A stretch of DNA of 64,000 nt from Actinacidiphila yeochonensis CN732 (GTDB taxonomy: Bacteria > Actinomycetota > Actinomycetes > Streptomycetales > Streptomycetaceae), in NCBI RefSeq assembly GCF_000745345.1, contig NZ_JQNR01000004.1:806001-870000 (forward strand). The letters are read 5' to 3'. The notes under the pieces are model-generated. The model was not told the DNA's origin and ran no database searches. It was given only the letters and a program-made list of their open reading frames with translations. Both the position numbers and the translations under genes were made by a program. This document shows, piece after piece, positions 10,083-18,061 of the stretch (position 1 is its first letter; every line of letters starts with the position of its first letter).

Positions 10083-10448
10083 GTCCGTCCGTGTCCGTCC
10101 GTCATCCGGCAGAGGGTGGTGAGCCCCCCATCCCTACTGCACAGAGTCGGGTCGAATCGGACATCTGGTCGACGGAGCGGGAGATCTTAGCGCCTCCTTA
10201 ACGGACCTTGACGCGCCGCGGTCTTCTCACACGCGCGTCGTCGCCGGTCGGGGCGGTCGCCGGGGGTCCGGCGGCCACCCCCCGGGCCGCTCCTGGACGC
10301 CTCGTTAGCGGTGGTGTCAAGAAGCCGCCAAGATGGGTGGAGCGGCCCTGGTCGGAGGGGGTCGGCGGTCATCCGGCGTCCTATGCTCATGGATGTCGCG
10401 GCAAGGGTCCGCGGCTGCGGAACGGCGAACGGCGGAGGAACAGGTCCG
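10083..10448. promoter_or_regulatory. Divergent control region between kimA and kdpDE
   Basis: This 366-base gap must contain promoters for both directions. The least GC-rich part is around 10135-10205 and holds gatcttagcgcctccttaac, i.e. on the kimA strand gttaaggaggcgctaagatc, two TTAAGG/CTAAGA-like half-sites 8 bases apart. This is a plausible KdpE-type operator, by position only. A GGAGGAAC ribosome site for kdpD lies at 10435-10442. Confidence 0.35.
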
Positions 10449-13394
10449 GTGGCGAGGGAAGAGGCGTCCAGACCGCCGTCGGACGATCCGGCACCGGCGT
10501 CGGACCTGGACGCGGACGTGAACCCGAACCCGGACGAGAACGTGTATACCCACGTGAACGCGAACACGGAGGCGAATCCGAACCCGGACCCGGGCAGCAG
10601 GCCCGGCGGCGCCGGCCGCGGCCGCGGCCGGGGCACCCTGCGGGTGTTCTTCGGCGCCGCCCCGGGCGTCGGCAAGACCTACGCCATGCTGTGCGAGGCG
10701 CACCGGCGGGCCGCCCGCGGCACCGACGTGGTCATCGGCTTCGTCGAGGACCACGGCCGCCCGCACACCCGCGAGCTGGTGGCCGGCCTGGAGGAGGTCC
10801 CGCGCCGCCACACCACCTACCGCGGCGCGGACTTCACCGAACTCGACCTCGACGCGGTGCTCGCCCGCCGCCCCCGCGTCGTCCTGGTGGACGAGCTGGC
10901 CCACACCAACGTGCCCGGCAGCCGCAACAGCAAGCGCTGGGAGGACATCGAGGAGCTGCTGCGGGCCGGCGTCGACGTCGTCTCCACCGTCAACATCCAG
11001 CACCTGGAGTCCCTGGGCGACGTCGTCGAGGCCGTCACCGGCGTACGGCAGCGCGAGACGGTGCCGGACGAGGTGGTGCGGCGAGCCGACCAGATCGAGC
11101 TGGTCGACATGGACCCGCAGGCGCTGCGCCGCCGCCTGGCCCACGGCAACGTCTACGCACCGGAGAAGGTCGACGCCGCCCTCTCCCACTACTTCCGCCC
11201 CGGCAACCTCACCGCCCTGCGCGAGCTGGCCCTGCTGTGGACCGCCGACCGCGTCGACGAGTACCTGCTGCGCTACCGCGACGAGCACGGCATCCAGTCC
11301 GCCTGGCAGACCCGGGAGCGGATCGTGGTCGGCCTCACCGGCGGACCCGAGGGCGCCACGCTCATCCGCCGGGCCGCGCGGATAGCCGCGAAGGGCTCCG
11401 GCAGCGAGCTGCTCGCCGTCCACGTGGTGCGCTCCGACGGGCTTGCGGGCGGCTCCACCAGGGACCTGGGCGGCCAGCGCCGCCTGGTGGAGGACCTCGG
11501 CGGCAGCTACCACTCGGTGCTCGGCAGCGACGTGCCCGCCGCGATGCTGGACTTCGCCCGGGGGGTCGGCGCCACCCAGGTCGTACTCGGCTCCAGCCGG
11601 CGCAGGGCCTGGCAGTACGTGCTCGGGCCGGGCGTCGGCGCCACCGTGGCGCGCGACAGCGGCGACATCGACGTCCACATCGTCACCCACGAGGAGGCCG
11701 CCGCCGGCCGGCCCCGGCTGCCCGGGCGGCTGCCCATCAGCCTGGGACGGGCCCGGGCGGTCGGCGGCTGGCTGCTCGGCCTGGGCGGCCCGCCGCTGCT
11801 CACCCTCGCCCTGCTGTCCGGCTCCGGGCGCCCCGGGCTGTCCACCCCGCTGCTGCTCCTGCTCGCGCTCACGGTGGCCGCCGCGCTGGTCGGCGGGGTT
11901 TTCCCGGCCATCGCCGCCGCGCTGCTCGGCTCGCTGCTGCTCAACTACTACTTCGCGCCGCCCACCCACACCTTCACCATCTCCGACCCGCAGAACCTGC
12001 TGGCGGTGGTGATCTTCGTCGCGGTGGGCATAGCGGTCGCCTCCGTGGTGGACCTGGCCGCGCGCCGCGCCCAGCAGGCCGCGCGCAGCCGCACCGAGTC
12101 GGAGATCCTCAGCCACCTGGCCGGCAGCGTGCTGCGCGGCGAGGACCACACCGACTCCATCACCTCGCTGCTGGAACGGGTCCGGGAGATCTTCGCCATG
12201 GAGTCGGCGGCCCTGCTGGAGCACGCCGGGCAGGAACGGGCCGGTGAAGGGCCCTGGCGCACCGTGGCCTCCGTCGGCCCCGCGCCCGCCCCGGCCCCCG
12301 AGGGCGCCGACGTGGAGGTGCCGGCCGGCGACCGGCTGGTGCTGGCCCTCAGCGGCCGGGTGCTGCCGGCCGCCGACCGCCGGGTGCTGGTCGCCTTCGC
12401 CGCGCAGACCGCGGCCCTGCTGGAGCACCAGCGGCTGGCCCGCCGCGCCGAGGACGCCCGCCGCCTGGCCGAGGGCAACCGCATCCGCACCGCCCTGCTC
12501 GCCGCCGTCTCCCACGACCTGCGCACGCCGCTGGCCGGCATCAAGGCGTCGGTCACCTCGCTGCGCTCCGACGAGGTCGAGTGGAGCGAGGAGGACGAGG
12601 CCGAGCTGCTGGCCGGCATCGAGACCGGCGCCGACCGGCTCAACCACCTCATCGGCAACCTCCTGGACATGAGCCGGCTGCGTACCGGCACCGTCAGCCC
12701 GCTGCTGCGCGACATCGCCCTGGACGAGGTGGTGCCGGCCGTGCTGGCCGGGGTGCCGACCGGGGCGGTGCGGCTGGAGCTGCCGGTGGAGCTGCCGCTG
12801 GTACGGGCCGACATCGGGCTGCTGGAGCGGGCGGTGGCCAACGTCGTGGAGAACGCCGTCAAGTACAGCCCGCCCGGCCGGCCCGTCGTCGTCCGCGCCG
12901 ACGCGCTGCCGCTGCCGTCCGGCACCCAGGTGGAGGTGCGCGTCATCGACCAGGGTCCGGGGGTGCCCGCCGAGGCCCGCGACCGGGTCTTCGAGCCGTT
13001 CCAGCGGTACGGCGACGCCCCGCCGGACGGCACGGGCGTCGGCCTCGGGCTCGCCGTGGCCCGCGGCTTCACCGAGGCGATGGGCGGCACCCTCACGGCC
13101 GAGGACACGCCCGGGGGCGGCCTGAGCATGGTCTTTACCCTGCCCACCGCGCCCGGCAGGCCGCCCGGGGGCGGCGGGGACGCCCCGGACGGCCCGGATG
13201 ACCTGGATGGCCTGGACGGCCTGGACGGCTTGGACGACCTGGACGGTCCGGAGCCCCCCGGCACGCGGCGCGGTGCCGGTCCCGAGGACGGCGGCCCGGT
13301 CCTGGACGGTTCCCGCGACGCTCCGCGGGGCACGCGCTCCGAAGTAACCTTTCCCCCCTCTGACCGCCCGCGAAAGGCAGCACCCCGACGATGA
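10449..13394 (+). CDS. kdpD: Sensor histidine kinase KdpD
   Basis: About 981 residues, full-length KdpD. In order: an Asp/Asn/Pro-rich tail; the KdpD-specific N-terminal domain with Walker A GAAPGVGKTY near residue 68 and VLVDELAHTNVPGS; a universal-stress-like domain (VVGLTGGPEGATL to VVLGSSRRRAW); four membrane segments (DUF4118 region, LLTLALLSG onward); a GAF-like domain; HisKA with SHDLRTPL (phospho-accepting His near 688); an HATPase domain with NVVENAVKYSPPG and GVGLGLAVARG; and a C-terminal tail carrying a DLDGLDG repeat. KdpD senses K+ limitation and turgor and phosphorylates KdpE. The GTG at 10449 has GGAGGAAC upstream; ATGs at 10383 and 10389 are alternatives. The stop overlaps the kdpE start by 4 bases. 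Confidence 0.93.
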   Translation: MAREEASRPPSDDPAPASDLDADVNPNPDENVYTHVNANTEANPNPDPGSRPGGAGRGRGRGTLRVFFGAAPGVGKTYAMLCEAHRRAARGTDVVIGFVEDHGRPHTRELVAGLEEVPRRHTTYRGADFTELDLDAVLARRPRVVLVDELAHTNVPGSRNSKRWEDIEELLRAGVDVVSTVNIQHLESLGDVVEAVTGVRQRETVPDEVVRRADQIELVDMDPQALRRRLAHGNVYAPEKVDAALSHYFRPGNLTALRELALLWTADRVDEYLLRYRDEHGIQSAWQTRERIVVGLTGGPEGATLIRRAARIAAKGSGSELLAVHVVRSDGLAGGSTRDLGGQRRLVEDLGGSYHSVLGSDVPAAMLDFARGVGATQVVLGSSRRRAWQYVLGPGVGATVARDSGDIDVHIVTHEEAAAGRPRLPGRLPISLGRARAVGGWLLGLGGPPLLTLALLSGSGRPGLSTPLLLLLALTVAAALVGGVFPAIAAALLGSLLLNYYFAPPTHTFTISDPQNLLAVVIFVAVGIAVASVVDLAARRAQQAARSRTESEILSHLAGSVLRGEDHTDSITSLLERVREIFAMESAALLEHAGQERAGEGPWRTVASVGPAPAPAPEGADVEVPAGDRLVLALSGRVLPAADRRVLVAFAAQTAALLEHQRLARRAEDARRLAEGNRIRTALLAAVSHDLRTPLAGIKASVTSLRSDEVEWSEEDEAELLAGIETGADRLNHLIGNLLDMSRLRTGTVSPLLRDIALDEVVPAVLAGVPTGAVRLELPVELPLVRADIGLLERAVANVVENAVKYSPPGRPVVVRADALPLPSGTQVEVRVIDQGPGVPAEARDRVFEPFQRYGDAPPDGTGVGLGLAVARGFTEAMGGTLTAEDTPGGGLSMVFTLPTAPGRPPGGGGDAPDGPDDLDGLDGLDGLDDLDGPEPPGTRRGAGPEDGGPVLDGSRDAPRGTRSEVTFPPSDRPRKAAPRR
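13196..13255 (+). repeat. Tandem 9-bp repeat inside the kdpD 3' end
   Basis: About six degenerate copies of a gacctggac-type 9-mer encode Asp-Asp-Leu-Asp-Gly-Leu-Asp-Gly units. The repeat lies after the last conserved ATPase motif, so it only lengthens an acidic tail. Nine-base periodicity keeps the frame when copies are gained or lost. Confidence 0.75.
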
Positions 13395-14077
13395 CCCGGG
13401 TTCTGGTGGTGGACGACGAGCCGCAGCTCGTCCGCGCCCTGGTGATCAACCTGCGGGCCCGCCACTACGACGTGGACGCGGCCCCCGACGGAGCCGGTGC
13501 CCTGCGGCTGGCCGCCACGCACCACCCCGACGTGGTCCTCCTGGACCTGAGCCTGCCCGACATGGACGGGGCGCAGGTGATCCGCGGCCTGCGCGGCTGG
13601 ACGCGGGTGCCGATCATCGTGCTCTCCGCCCGGCACGCCTCCAAGGAGAAGGTGCAGGCGCTGGACGCCGGCGCGGACGACTACGTCACCAAGCCGTTCG
13701 GCATGGACGAACTCCTCGCGCGGCTGCGGGCCGCCCTCCGCCGGGCCGAACCCGGCTCCGGCGCCCCCGCCGACCAGGCGGTGGTCGTCACCGAGTCCTT
13801 CACCGTCGACCTCGCGGCGAAGAAGGTCCGCTCGAACGGGGCGGACGTGCGGCTGACGCCCACCGAGTGGCACCTGCTGGAGGTGCTGGTGCGCAACCCG
13901 GGGCGGCTGGTCACCCAGACCCAGCTGCTCCAGGAGGTCTGGGGACCCACCTACCGCTCGGAGACCAACTACCTGCGCGTGTACCTGGCCCAGCTGCGCC
14001 GCAAGCTGGAGCCCGACCCGTCCCGCCCGCGCCACCTGATCACCGAACCCGGCATGGGCTACCGCTTCGAGCCGTGA
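13391..14077 (+). CDS. kdpE: Response regulator KdpE (OmpR family)
   Basis: 228 residues: a receiver domain (1-120) with the acidic pair DDE at 8-10, phosphoacceptor Asp52 in LLDLSLPDMDG, and Lys in DDYVTKPFGMDELLARL, followed by an OmpR/PhoB winged helix (135-228) with LTPTEWHLLEVLVRNPGRLV, TNYLRVYLAQLRRKLE and the C-terminal GMGYRFEP. The ATG overlaps the kdpD stop as ATGA, so the pair is translationally coupled. By family, KdpE activates K+ uptake genes. With no kdpFABC in the window, the divergent kimA is the likeliest local target. Confidence 0.95.
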   Translation: MTRVLVVDDEPQLVRALVINLRARHYDVDAAPDGAGALRLAATHHPDVVLLDLSLPDMDGAQVIRGLRGWTRVPIIVLSARHASKEKVQALDAGADDYVTKPFGMDELLARLRAALRRAEPGSGAPADQAVVVTESFTVDLAAKKVRSNGADVRLTPTEWHLLEVLVRNPGRLVTQTQLLQEVWGPTYRSETNYLRVYLAQLRRKLEPDPSRPRHLITEPGMGYRFEP

Positions 14078-14123
14078 CACCGCCGGGCCGTGACGCCGCC
14101 GGTTCTCGGCCCGGCGGCGGTGC
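14078..14123. terminator. Hairpin between kdpE and the STAS gene
   Basis: CACCGCCGGGCCG and CGGCCCGGCGGCGGTG form a long stem with one 3-base bulge. It begins directly after the kdpE stop and faces the STAS gene end at 14141, so it can stop transcription from both sides. Confidence 0.5.
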
Positions 14124-14140
14124 CGGCAGGGCTGTCTCGG

Positions 14141-14758
14141 TCAGGCGGGCCGCAGGCCGGTCCGGGCCTGCGCGGGGACGGCGGCGGTCGGCGCGTCCGG
14201 CATGAGGAGGCCGGCCGTGCCGGTGAGGGCGAAGAGGCGGACGGCGGCCGGGGCGGCGGCGGTCACCGTGAAGGCGGTGCCCCGGGAGCGGGCGAGGGAG
14301 CGCACCCGCAGCAGGCAGTTGAGGCCGGAGCAGTCCAGGAAGGACACGTCGCTGAGGTCCACGTCGAGCGCGTCGGCCCGGCGGACCGCGTCGGACAGCG
14401 CGGCCTCAAGGGTGCCCGCCCCCGCCATGTCGGCCTCGCCGAGGACGTGCGCGCGCAGCCGGCCGCGGCCGCCCCTCAGCCGTACCGTCAGTGGAGCCCA
14501 CAGATCGCACACCGTGCCGGCTTCCCCCTCGTCCGCGTCGGAGTCGTCGAGCCCGGCGGAGCCGTCGGGCCCGTGAGGTCCCCCGGATGCCTCGGGCCCC
14601 TCGGAGCCGGCGGGTCCGGCAGATACGTCAGGTCCGTCGGGCCCGGGAAACAGGTCGAACTCGTCGTGGCGGCCCGGCACCGGATCGGTGCCGCCGCCGA
14701 CCGCCCCGGCGGTGACCGCGGGGGTGCCGGGGCCGGGCCGCGCCGCGTCGATGGACAT
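14141..14758 (-). CDS. STAS-domain anti-sigma factor antagonist-like protein
   Basis: 205 residues. The first ~95 are a Gly/Pro/Asp/Ser-rich linker with many GPDG-like units. The last ~110 form a STAS domain: LTVRLRGGRGRLRAHVLGEADMA, then DVDLSDVSFLDCSGLNCLLRVRSLARSRG, the usual phosphorylatable serine loop (D-C-S-G), and a terminal helix (VRLFALTG). In actinobacteria such proteins are dephosphorylated by RsbU/SpoIIE-type phosphatases and capture anti-sigma kinases, releasing a sigma factor. The ATG at 14758 has GAGGGCGG upstream. It is divergent from a small wHTH regulator. A candidate phosphatase partner (40341) is 26 kb away, so pairing is only a guess. Confidence 0.82.
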   Translation of the reverse strand: MSIDAARPGPGTPAVTAGAVGGGTDPVPGRHDEFDLFPGPDGPDVSAGPAGSEGPEASGGPHGPDGSAGLDDSDADEGEAGTVCDLWAPLTVRLRGGRGRLRAHVLGEADMAGAGTLEAALSDAVRRADALDVDLSDVSFLDCSGLNCLLRVRSLARSRGTAFTVTAAAPAAVRLFALTGTAGLLMPDAPTAAVPAQARTGLRPA

Positions 14759-14849
14759 GCTGCCGCCCTCGCGTTCTCTCCCGCCGTACCCGCGTTGCGT
14801 CCAGCATGGCCGGTCGTTCTGATACCCGTCAAGGTATACACGAATTCGC

Positions 14850-14879
14850 GTTCGCCTATCGGTTCGGGCGGAGGCGAAC
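14850..14879. promoter_or_regulatory. Perfect inverted repeat in the STAS/wHTH divergent region
   Basis: GTTCGCCT, 14 bases, then AGGCGAAC. The repeat ends 15 bases before the wHTH start codon, over the expected promoter, in a locally less GC-rich stretch (gtatacacgaattcgcg). It is a likely autoregulatory operator for the winged-helix protein. Confidence 0.5.
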
Positions 14880-14894
14880 TCGTACGATGGGCCC

Positions 14895-15290
14895 ATGGAA
14901 GAAGCCGCGCCGACCCGCACCAGTTGGACGTTCCTCACCAACCACGCGCGCGTGCTCGCCGCCATCGCCCGGGACCCCGGTACACGGGTGCGGGACATCG
15001 CCGCCGGCTGCCTGCTGACCGAGCGCGCGGTGCAGAAGATCATCGCCGACCTGGAGACGGCGGGCTATCTCACCCACCGCCGCACCGGCCGCACCAACTT
15101 CTACACCGTCGCCCCCGGCACGCCGCTGCGGCACCCGGCCGACGCCGGCCCGACCGTCGGCGACCTGCTGACCGTCCTCACCCTGCGGCCGCAGGAGCGG
15201 ACCGCCCCGGGCTCCGACCCGGCCCCCTCGGAAGCCGTGGGGCCGGCCGGCCGGCTCGGTGCCGACCTCCCCGGAGAAGCCGCGCACTGA
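14895..15290 (+). CDS. Small winged-helix transcriptional regulator
   Basis: 131 residues with a single wHTH domain at 10-75: WTFLTNHARVLAAIARDPGTRV, recognition region TERAVQKIIADLETAGYL and wing HRRTGRTNFYTVAPG. The pattern resembles ArsR/MarR-like regulators that act as dimers. The C-terminal 50 residues are Pro/Ala-rich with no ligand domain, and there is no cysteine pair of a metal sensor. It is divergent from the STAS gene, and the inverted repeat upstream is a candidate operator. Its signal is unknown. The ATG at 14895 is the only sensible start; the upstream sequence gatgggccc is not a strong ribosome site, so the mRNA may be nearly leaderless. Confidence 0.8.
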   Translation: MEEAAPTRTSWTFLTNHARVLAAIARDPGTRVRDIAAGCLLTERAVQKIIADLETAGYLTHRRTGRTNFYTVAPGTPLRHPADAGPTVGDLLTVLTLRPQERTAPGSDPAPSEAVGPAGRLGADLPGEAAH

Positions 15291-15350
15291 CGGTCCGGCC
15301 GCCGGGCCCACCGCTCTCCCCGGCCCGGGCGCGGGGCCTCGGCCAGGGCG

Positions 15351-17822
15351 TCAGCCGCTGTGCACGGGGTCCGGCCGGCCTCTTCGCGGCAGCCGGGGCC
15401 GCGCCGCCGTGCGGCGCTGCCGTTCGGCGACGGCCGCCGCCGGGCCCGCCACCGCCGCCTCCAGCCGCCATCCGACGTCCAGGTGGTCGGCGGTCCACAC
15501 CATCCGGATCGCGGTGGCCGTGCCGTGGCCGTCGCCGCCGGTGAGGTCGCGTCCGACCGCCTCCGTCAGGCGCGCCTGCACCGCCTCCTCCCGCTCCGGC
15601 GGCTCCGGAACGGGGCCGCCGTCGCCCATCGCCCGCGCCGCCCGCTGGTACCAGCCGCACACCCGGGCGGCCGTGGCCAGCAGCTCCACCCGCGCCGCCG
15701 TACGGTCGCCGGCCGCCCCGCCGTCCTCCGGCTGCCACAGGGCGAGCACCGCGTCGGCGGTCTGCCGCAGCACCGCCACCGCCGTCACCAGCGCCGCCAC
15801 GTCCGCCAGCGGCAGGTGCTTGGTGCCGCGTTCGGCCAGGAAGCCGCGGAAGGCGTCGTCCAGCCGCCGGGCCGCCGCCGCGGCCGCCCGCCGCTCCCCG
15901 TCCGGCGCGGCCGTCCCCGGCGCCGCCGGGTCGCACCGGCTCACCCCGAACTCCACCGCCCGGCGCAGGTAGCGGGCGCTGTCGCCGACCGCCTCCGACA
16001 GCGCCCGGCTCAGCGCCGCGCCCGCCCCGCGCGGCCAGAACACCGCACCGACGCACAGGCTCACCGCACAGCCGATCGCCACGTCCTCGAACCGCACCAG
16101 CCCGATCGACCAGCCGGACGGCGCGATGATGGTGAAGAGGATCAGCAGCACCGCGGTGAAGCCCGCCTGCCCGGCGGCGAAGGAGATCGCCGCCGGCGCC
16201 AGCCCGGAGAAGACCAGCGCCAGCGGAAGCAGCACCCACAGCACCGTCGTCTCCGAACCGACCGCGGCGACCAGCCCGCCGCCGACGGCGATGCCGACCG
16301 CCGTGCCCACCAGCGCGCGCAGCGCGTTCTGCCCGGTCAGCAGCGCGCTGGAACGCAGCACCGACAGGGTGCCGAAGGCGACCCAGAAGGAGTGCTCCAC
16401 CCCGGTCAGCTCGGCCACCAGCACCGCGGCGCCCAGCGCCAGGGCCCCGCGCAGGCTGTTGCGGAACCACACCGAGTGGGTCCGCGCGTGCGCCCCGGCC
16501 CGCTCCTGCGCCGTCGCCAGCGGGGACTCGGCCCGGTCCGCCCCGGCCGGGCGGCGGCCCAGCGCCCGCCGCCACCACGGCCGCTCCCGGGCGGCCCCGG
16601 CCAGGTCGACGTTGGCGGCGATCGCCGAGACGGCGCCGGCCGTCTCCTGCGCCCGGAAGCCCGGTTCCAGCGAGCTGACGAACCCCGCGACACCCGGCGC
16701 CCGCCGTGCCGCGGCCCCCGCCGGACCGTCGGCCGTCCCGTCCCCCGTGTCGCCGGCCCTCCCGTCCGTCGTCGCGTCGGTCGTCCCGTCGGTCGTCCCG
16801 TCGGTCGCGTCGCCTGGCGTGTCGCCGCTCGCCGACGCGGGGACGGGGGCGTAGGGGGCCGACGTGACGCTCTCCTCCATGGCCGCGCGGGCCGCCGCCA
16901 GCGCCGCCGCCTCCCGGCGGTAGCCGGCCGGGTCCCGCACCGCCGACTCCAGCCGGCGGGCCGTCCCCTCCAGCAGGTCGGCCGAGGCGAACTTCACCCC
17001 GCACACCGAGGCGTCCACGCGGGCGGCCGGCAGCTCCGGCGGGGTGCGGGCCAGGATCGCCTCCAGCCACACCACCTCGTCCACCAGTCGCACCAGCGCC
17101 CGCGCCTCGGTGCTGAGCCCGGTCGGGCGGTAGGGCGTGGCGAAGAACGAGGTGCGCAGGTCCCGGGCGGCAGCCGCCGCGTCGGCGGCCGGCCCGGCGA
17201 GATCGGCCCGGGCCGAGGGGTTCCAGCCGCACGCCACGCCGCCCGCCTCGGCCCGCAGCCGGCGGGCCAGCATCGCGCAGGCCCGGGCGGTCGCCGCGCG
17301 CAGCGGCTCGCGGCCCGGCGCCGGCCACAACCACACCACCCCCAGCACCGACGCGGCGCCGGCCATGCCGTAGCCCGCCAGCCGGTCCGGGATGCTGCCC
17401 GCCGGGGCCGGCAGCGACACCGACAGCACCAGTACGGTCAGCAGGGCGGTGGCGGCGCCGGCCAGCACCGAGCTGACCGCGCCGGAGAAGAGCACCCCGA
17501 AGGCGACCACCGCCGTCAGCACGGTCGCCGACCACGTCGACCGAGAGGCCAGTGTGCCGAGGCAGACCAGGACGACCCCGGCCAGCACCAGGCAGCCCTG
17601 GGCGGTGGCGCGGTCCCGCAGCGGACCGCCGAAGTCGACGAAGAGCAGCAGCGAGATCGAGCCGAAGGCGGCGAAGAGCGCGGTCGTGGGGTTGCCGACC
17701 GCGTGGACGCCGACCGCGAAGAGGGCGGGTGTGATGACGCCGGCGCGGCAGGCGCGGCGCAGGGCCACCCAGCCCGCGTCGCGTTCGCGGACCGCGCGGA
17801 GCCAGCGTGCGACGATCCCCAC
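15351..17822 (-). CDS. FUSC-family membrane protein (aromatic acid exporter-like)
   Basis: 823 residues with the two-half layout of the FUSC/YccS/AaeB group: about six membrane segments at 30-165 (TALFAAFGSISLLLFVDFGGPLRDR), a cytoplasmic stretch to ~430, a second set at 440-600 (NSLRGALALGAAVLVAELTGVEHSFWVAFGTLSVLRSSALLTGQNALRALVGT split over two helices), and a helical C-terminal domain. AaeB relatives export aromatic carboxylic acids; the substrate here is unknown. The linker at ~325-365 carries a Thr-Asp-Gly repeat from a 12-base tandem repeat (16765-16815). GTG or ATG near 17822 is the start. Transcribed toward the wHTH gene, convergently. Confidence 0.85.
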   Translation of the reverse strand: MGIVARWLRAVRERDAGWVALRRACRAGVITPALFAVGVHAVGNPTTALFAAFGSISLLLFVDFGGPLRDRATAQGCLVLAGVVLVCLGTLASRSTWSATVLTAVVAFGVLFSGAVSSVLAGAATALLTVLVLSVSLPAPAGSIPDRLAGYGMAGAASVLGVVWLWPAPGREPLRAATARACAMLARRLRAEAGGVACGWNPSARADLAGPAADAAAAARDLRTSFFATPYRPTGLSTEARALVRLVDEVVWLEAILARTPPELPAARVDASVCGVKFASADLLEGTARRLESAVRDPAGYRREAAALAAARAAMEESVTSAPYAPVPASASGDTPGDATDGTTDGTTDATTDGRAGDTGDGTADGPAGAAARRAPGVAGFVSSLEPGFRAQETAGAVSAIAANVDLAGAARERPWWRRALGRRPAGADRAESPLATAQERAGAHARTHSVWFRNSLRGALALGAAVLVAELTGVEHSFWVAFGTLSVLRSSALLTGQNALRALVGTAVGIAVGGGLVAAVGSETTVLWVLLPLALVFSGLAPAAISFAAGQAGFTAVLLILFTIIAPSGWSIGLVRFEDVAIGCAVSLCVGAVFWPRGAGAALSRALSEAVGDSARYLRRAVEFGVSRCDPAAPGTAAPDGERRAAAAAARRLDDAFRGFLAERGTKHLPLADVAALVTAVAVLRQTADAVLALWQPEDGGAAGDRTAARVELLATAARVCGWYQRAARAMGDGGPVPEPPEREEAVQARLTEAVGRDLTGGDGHGTATAIRMVWTADHLDVGWRLEAAVAGPAAAVAERQRRTAARPRLPRRGRPDPVHSG
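16765..16815 (-). repeat. Tandem repeat within the FUSC linker
   Basis: Units related to gtcggtcgtccc recur about four times. They encode a low-complexity Gly-Thr-Thr-Asp stretch in the cytoplasmic linker between the two membrane halves. Confidence 0.6.
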
Positions 17823-17983
17823 GGGAGACCCCTCGACCCCTCGACCTTGGCCCTCGACCCTTGACCCTTCGGCTCACTGAGCTGCCAGCATGCCATCGGA
17901 GCCGCACCGCCGCAGATCGGCGCCGGCCCGGACGGACGGAGCAGCCGCCGGGGCGGGCCCAGCCCGCCCGGCCCCGTACGCGC

Positions 17984-18015
17984 GCGGCGCGGGACCCCGC
18001 CGGGTCCCGCGCCGC
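17984..18015 (-). terminator. Hairpin terminator downstream of the GH95-like gene
   Basis: GCGGCGCGGGACCC and GGGTCCCGCGCCGC form a perfect 14-bp stem with a CGCC loop. It lies 47 bases past the GH95-like stop and 160 bases before the FUSC start, insulating the two same-strand genes. Confidence 0.7.
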
Positions 18016-18061
18016 TTCGTACTCCGCCGTCCTCCCCGGACGGCTCAGGCATGTCCCATGC

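Noticed and set aside
10083..10448. c-di-AMP (ydaO-type) riboswitch upstream of kimA
   Set aside because: Expected from Bacillus kimA, but I could not recognise the conserved core or paired helices; the region is also short.
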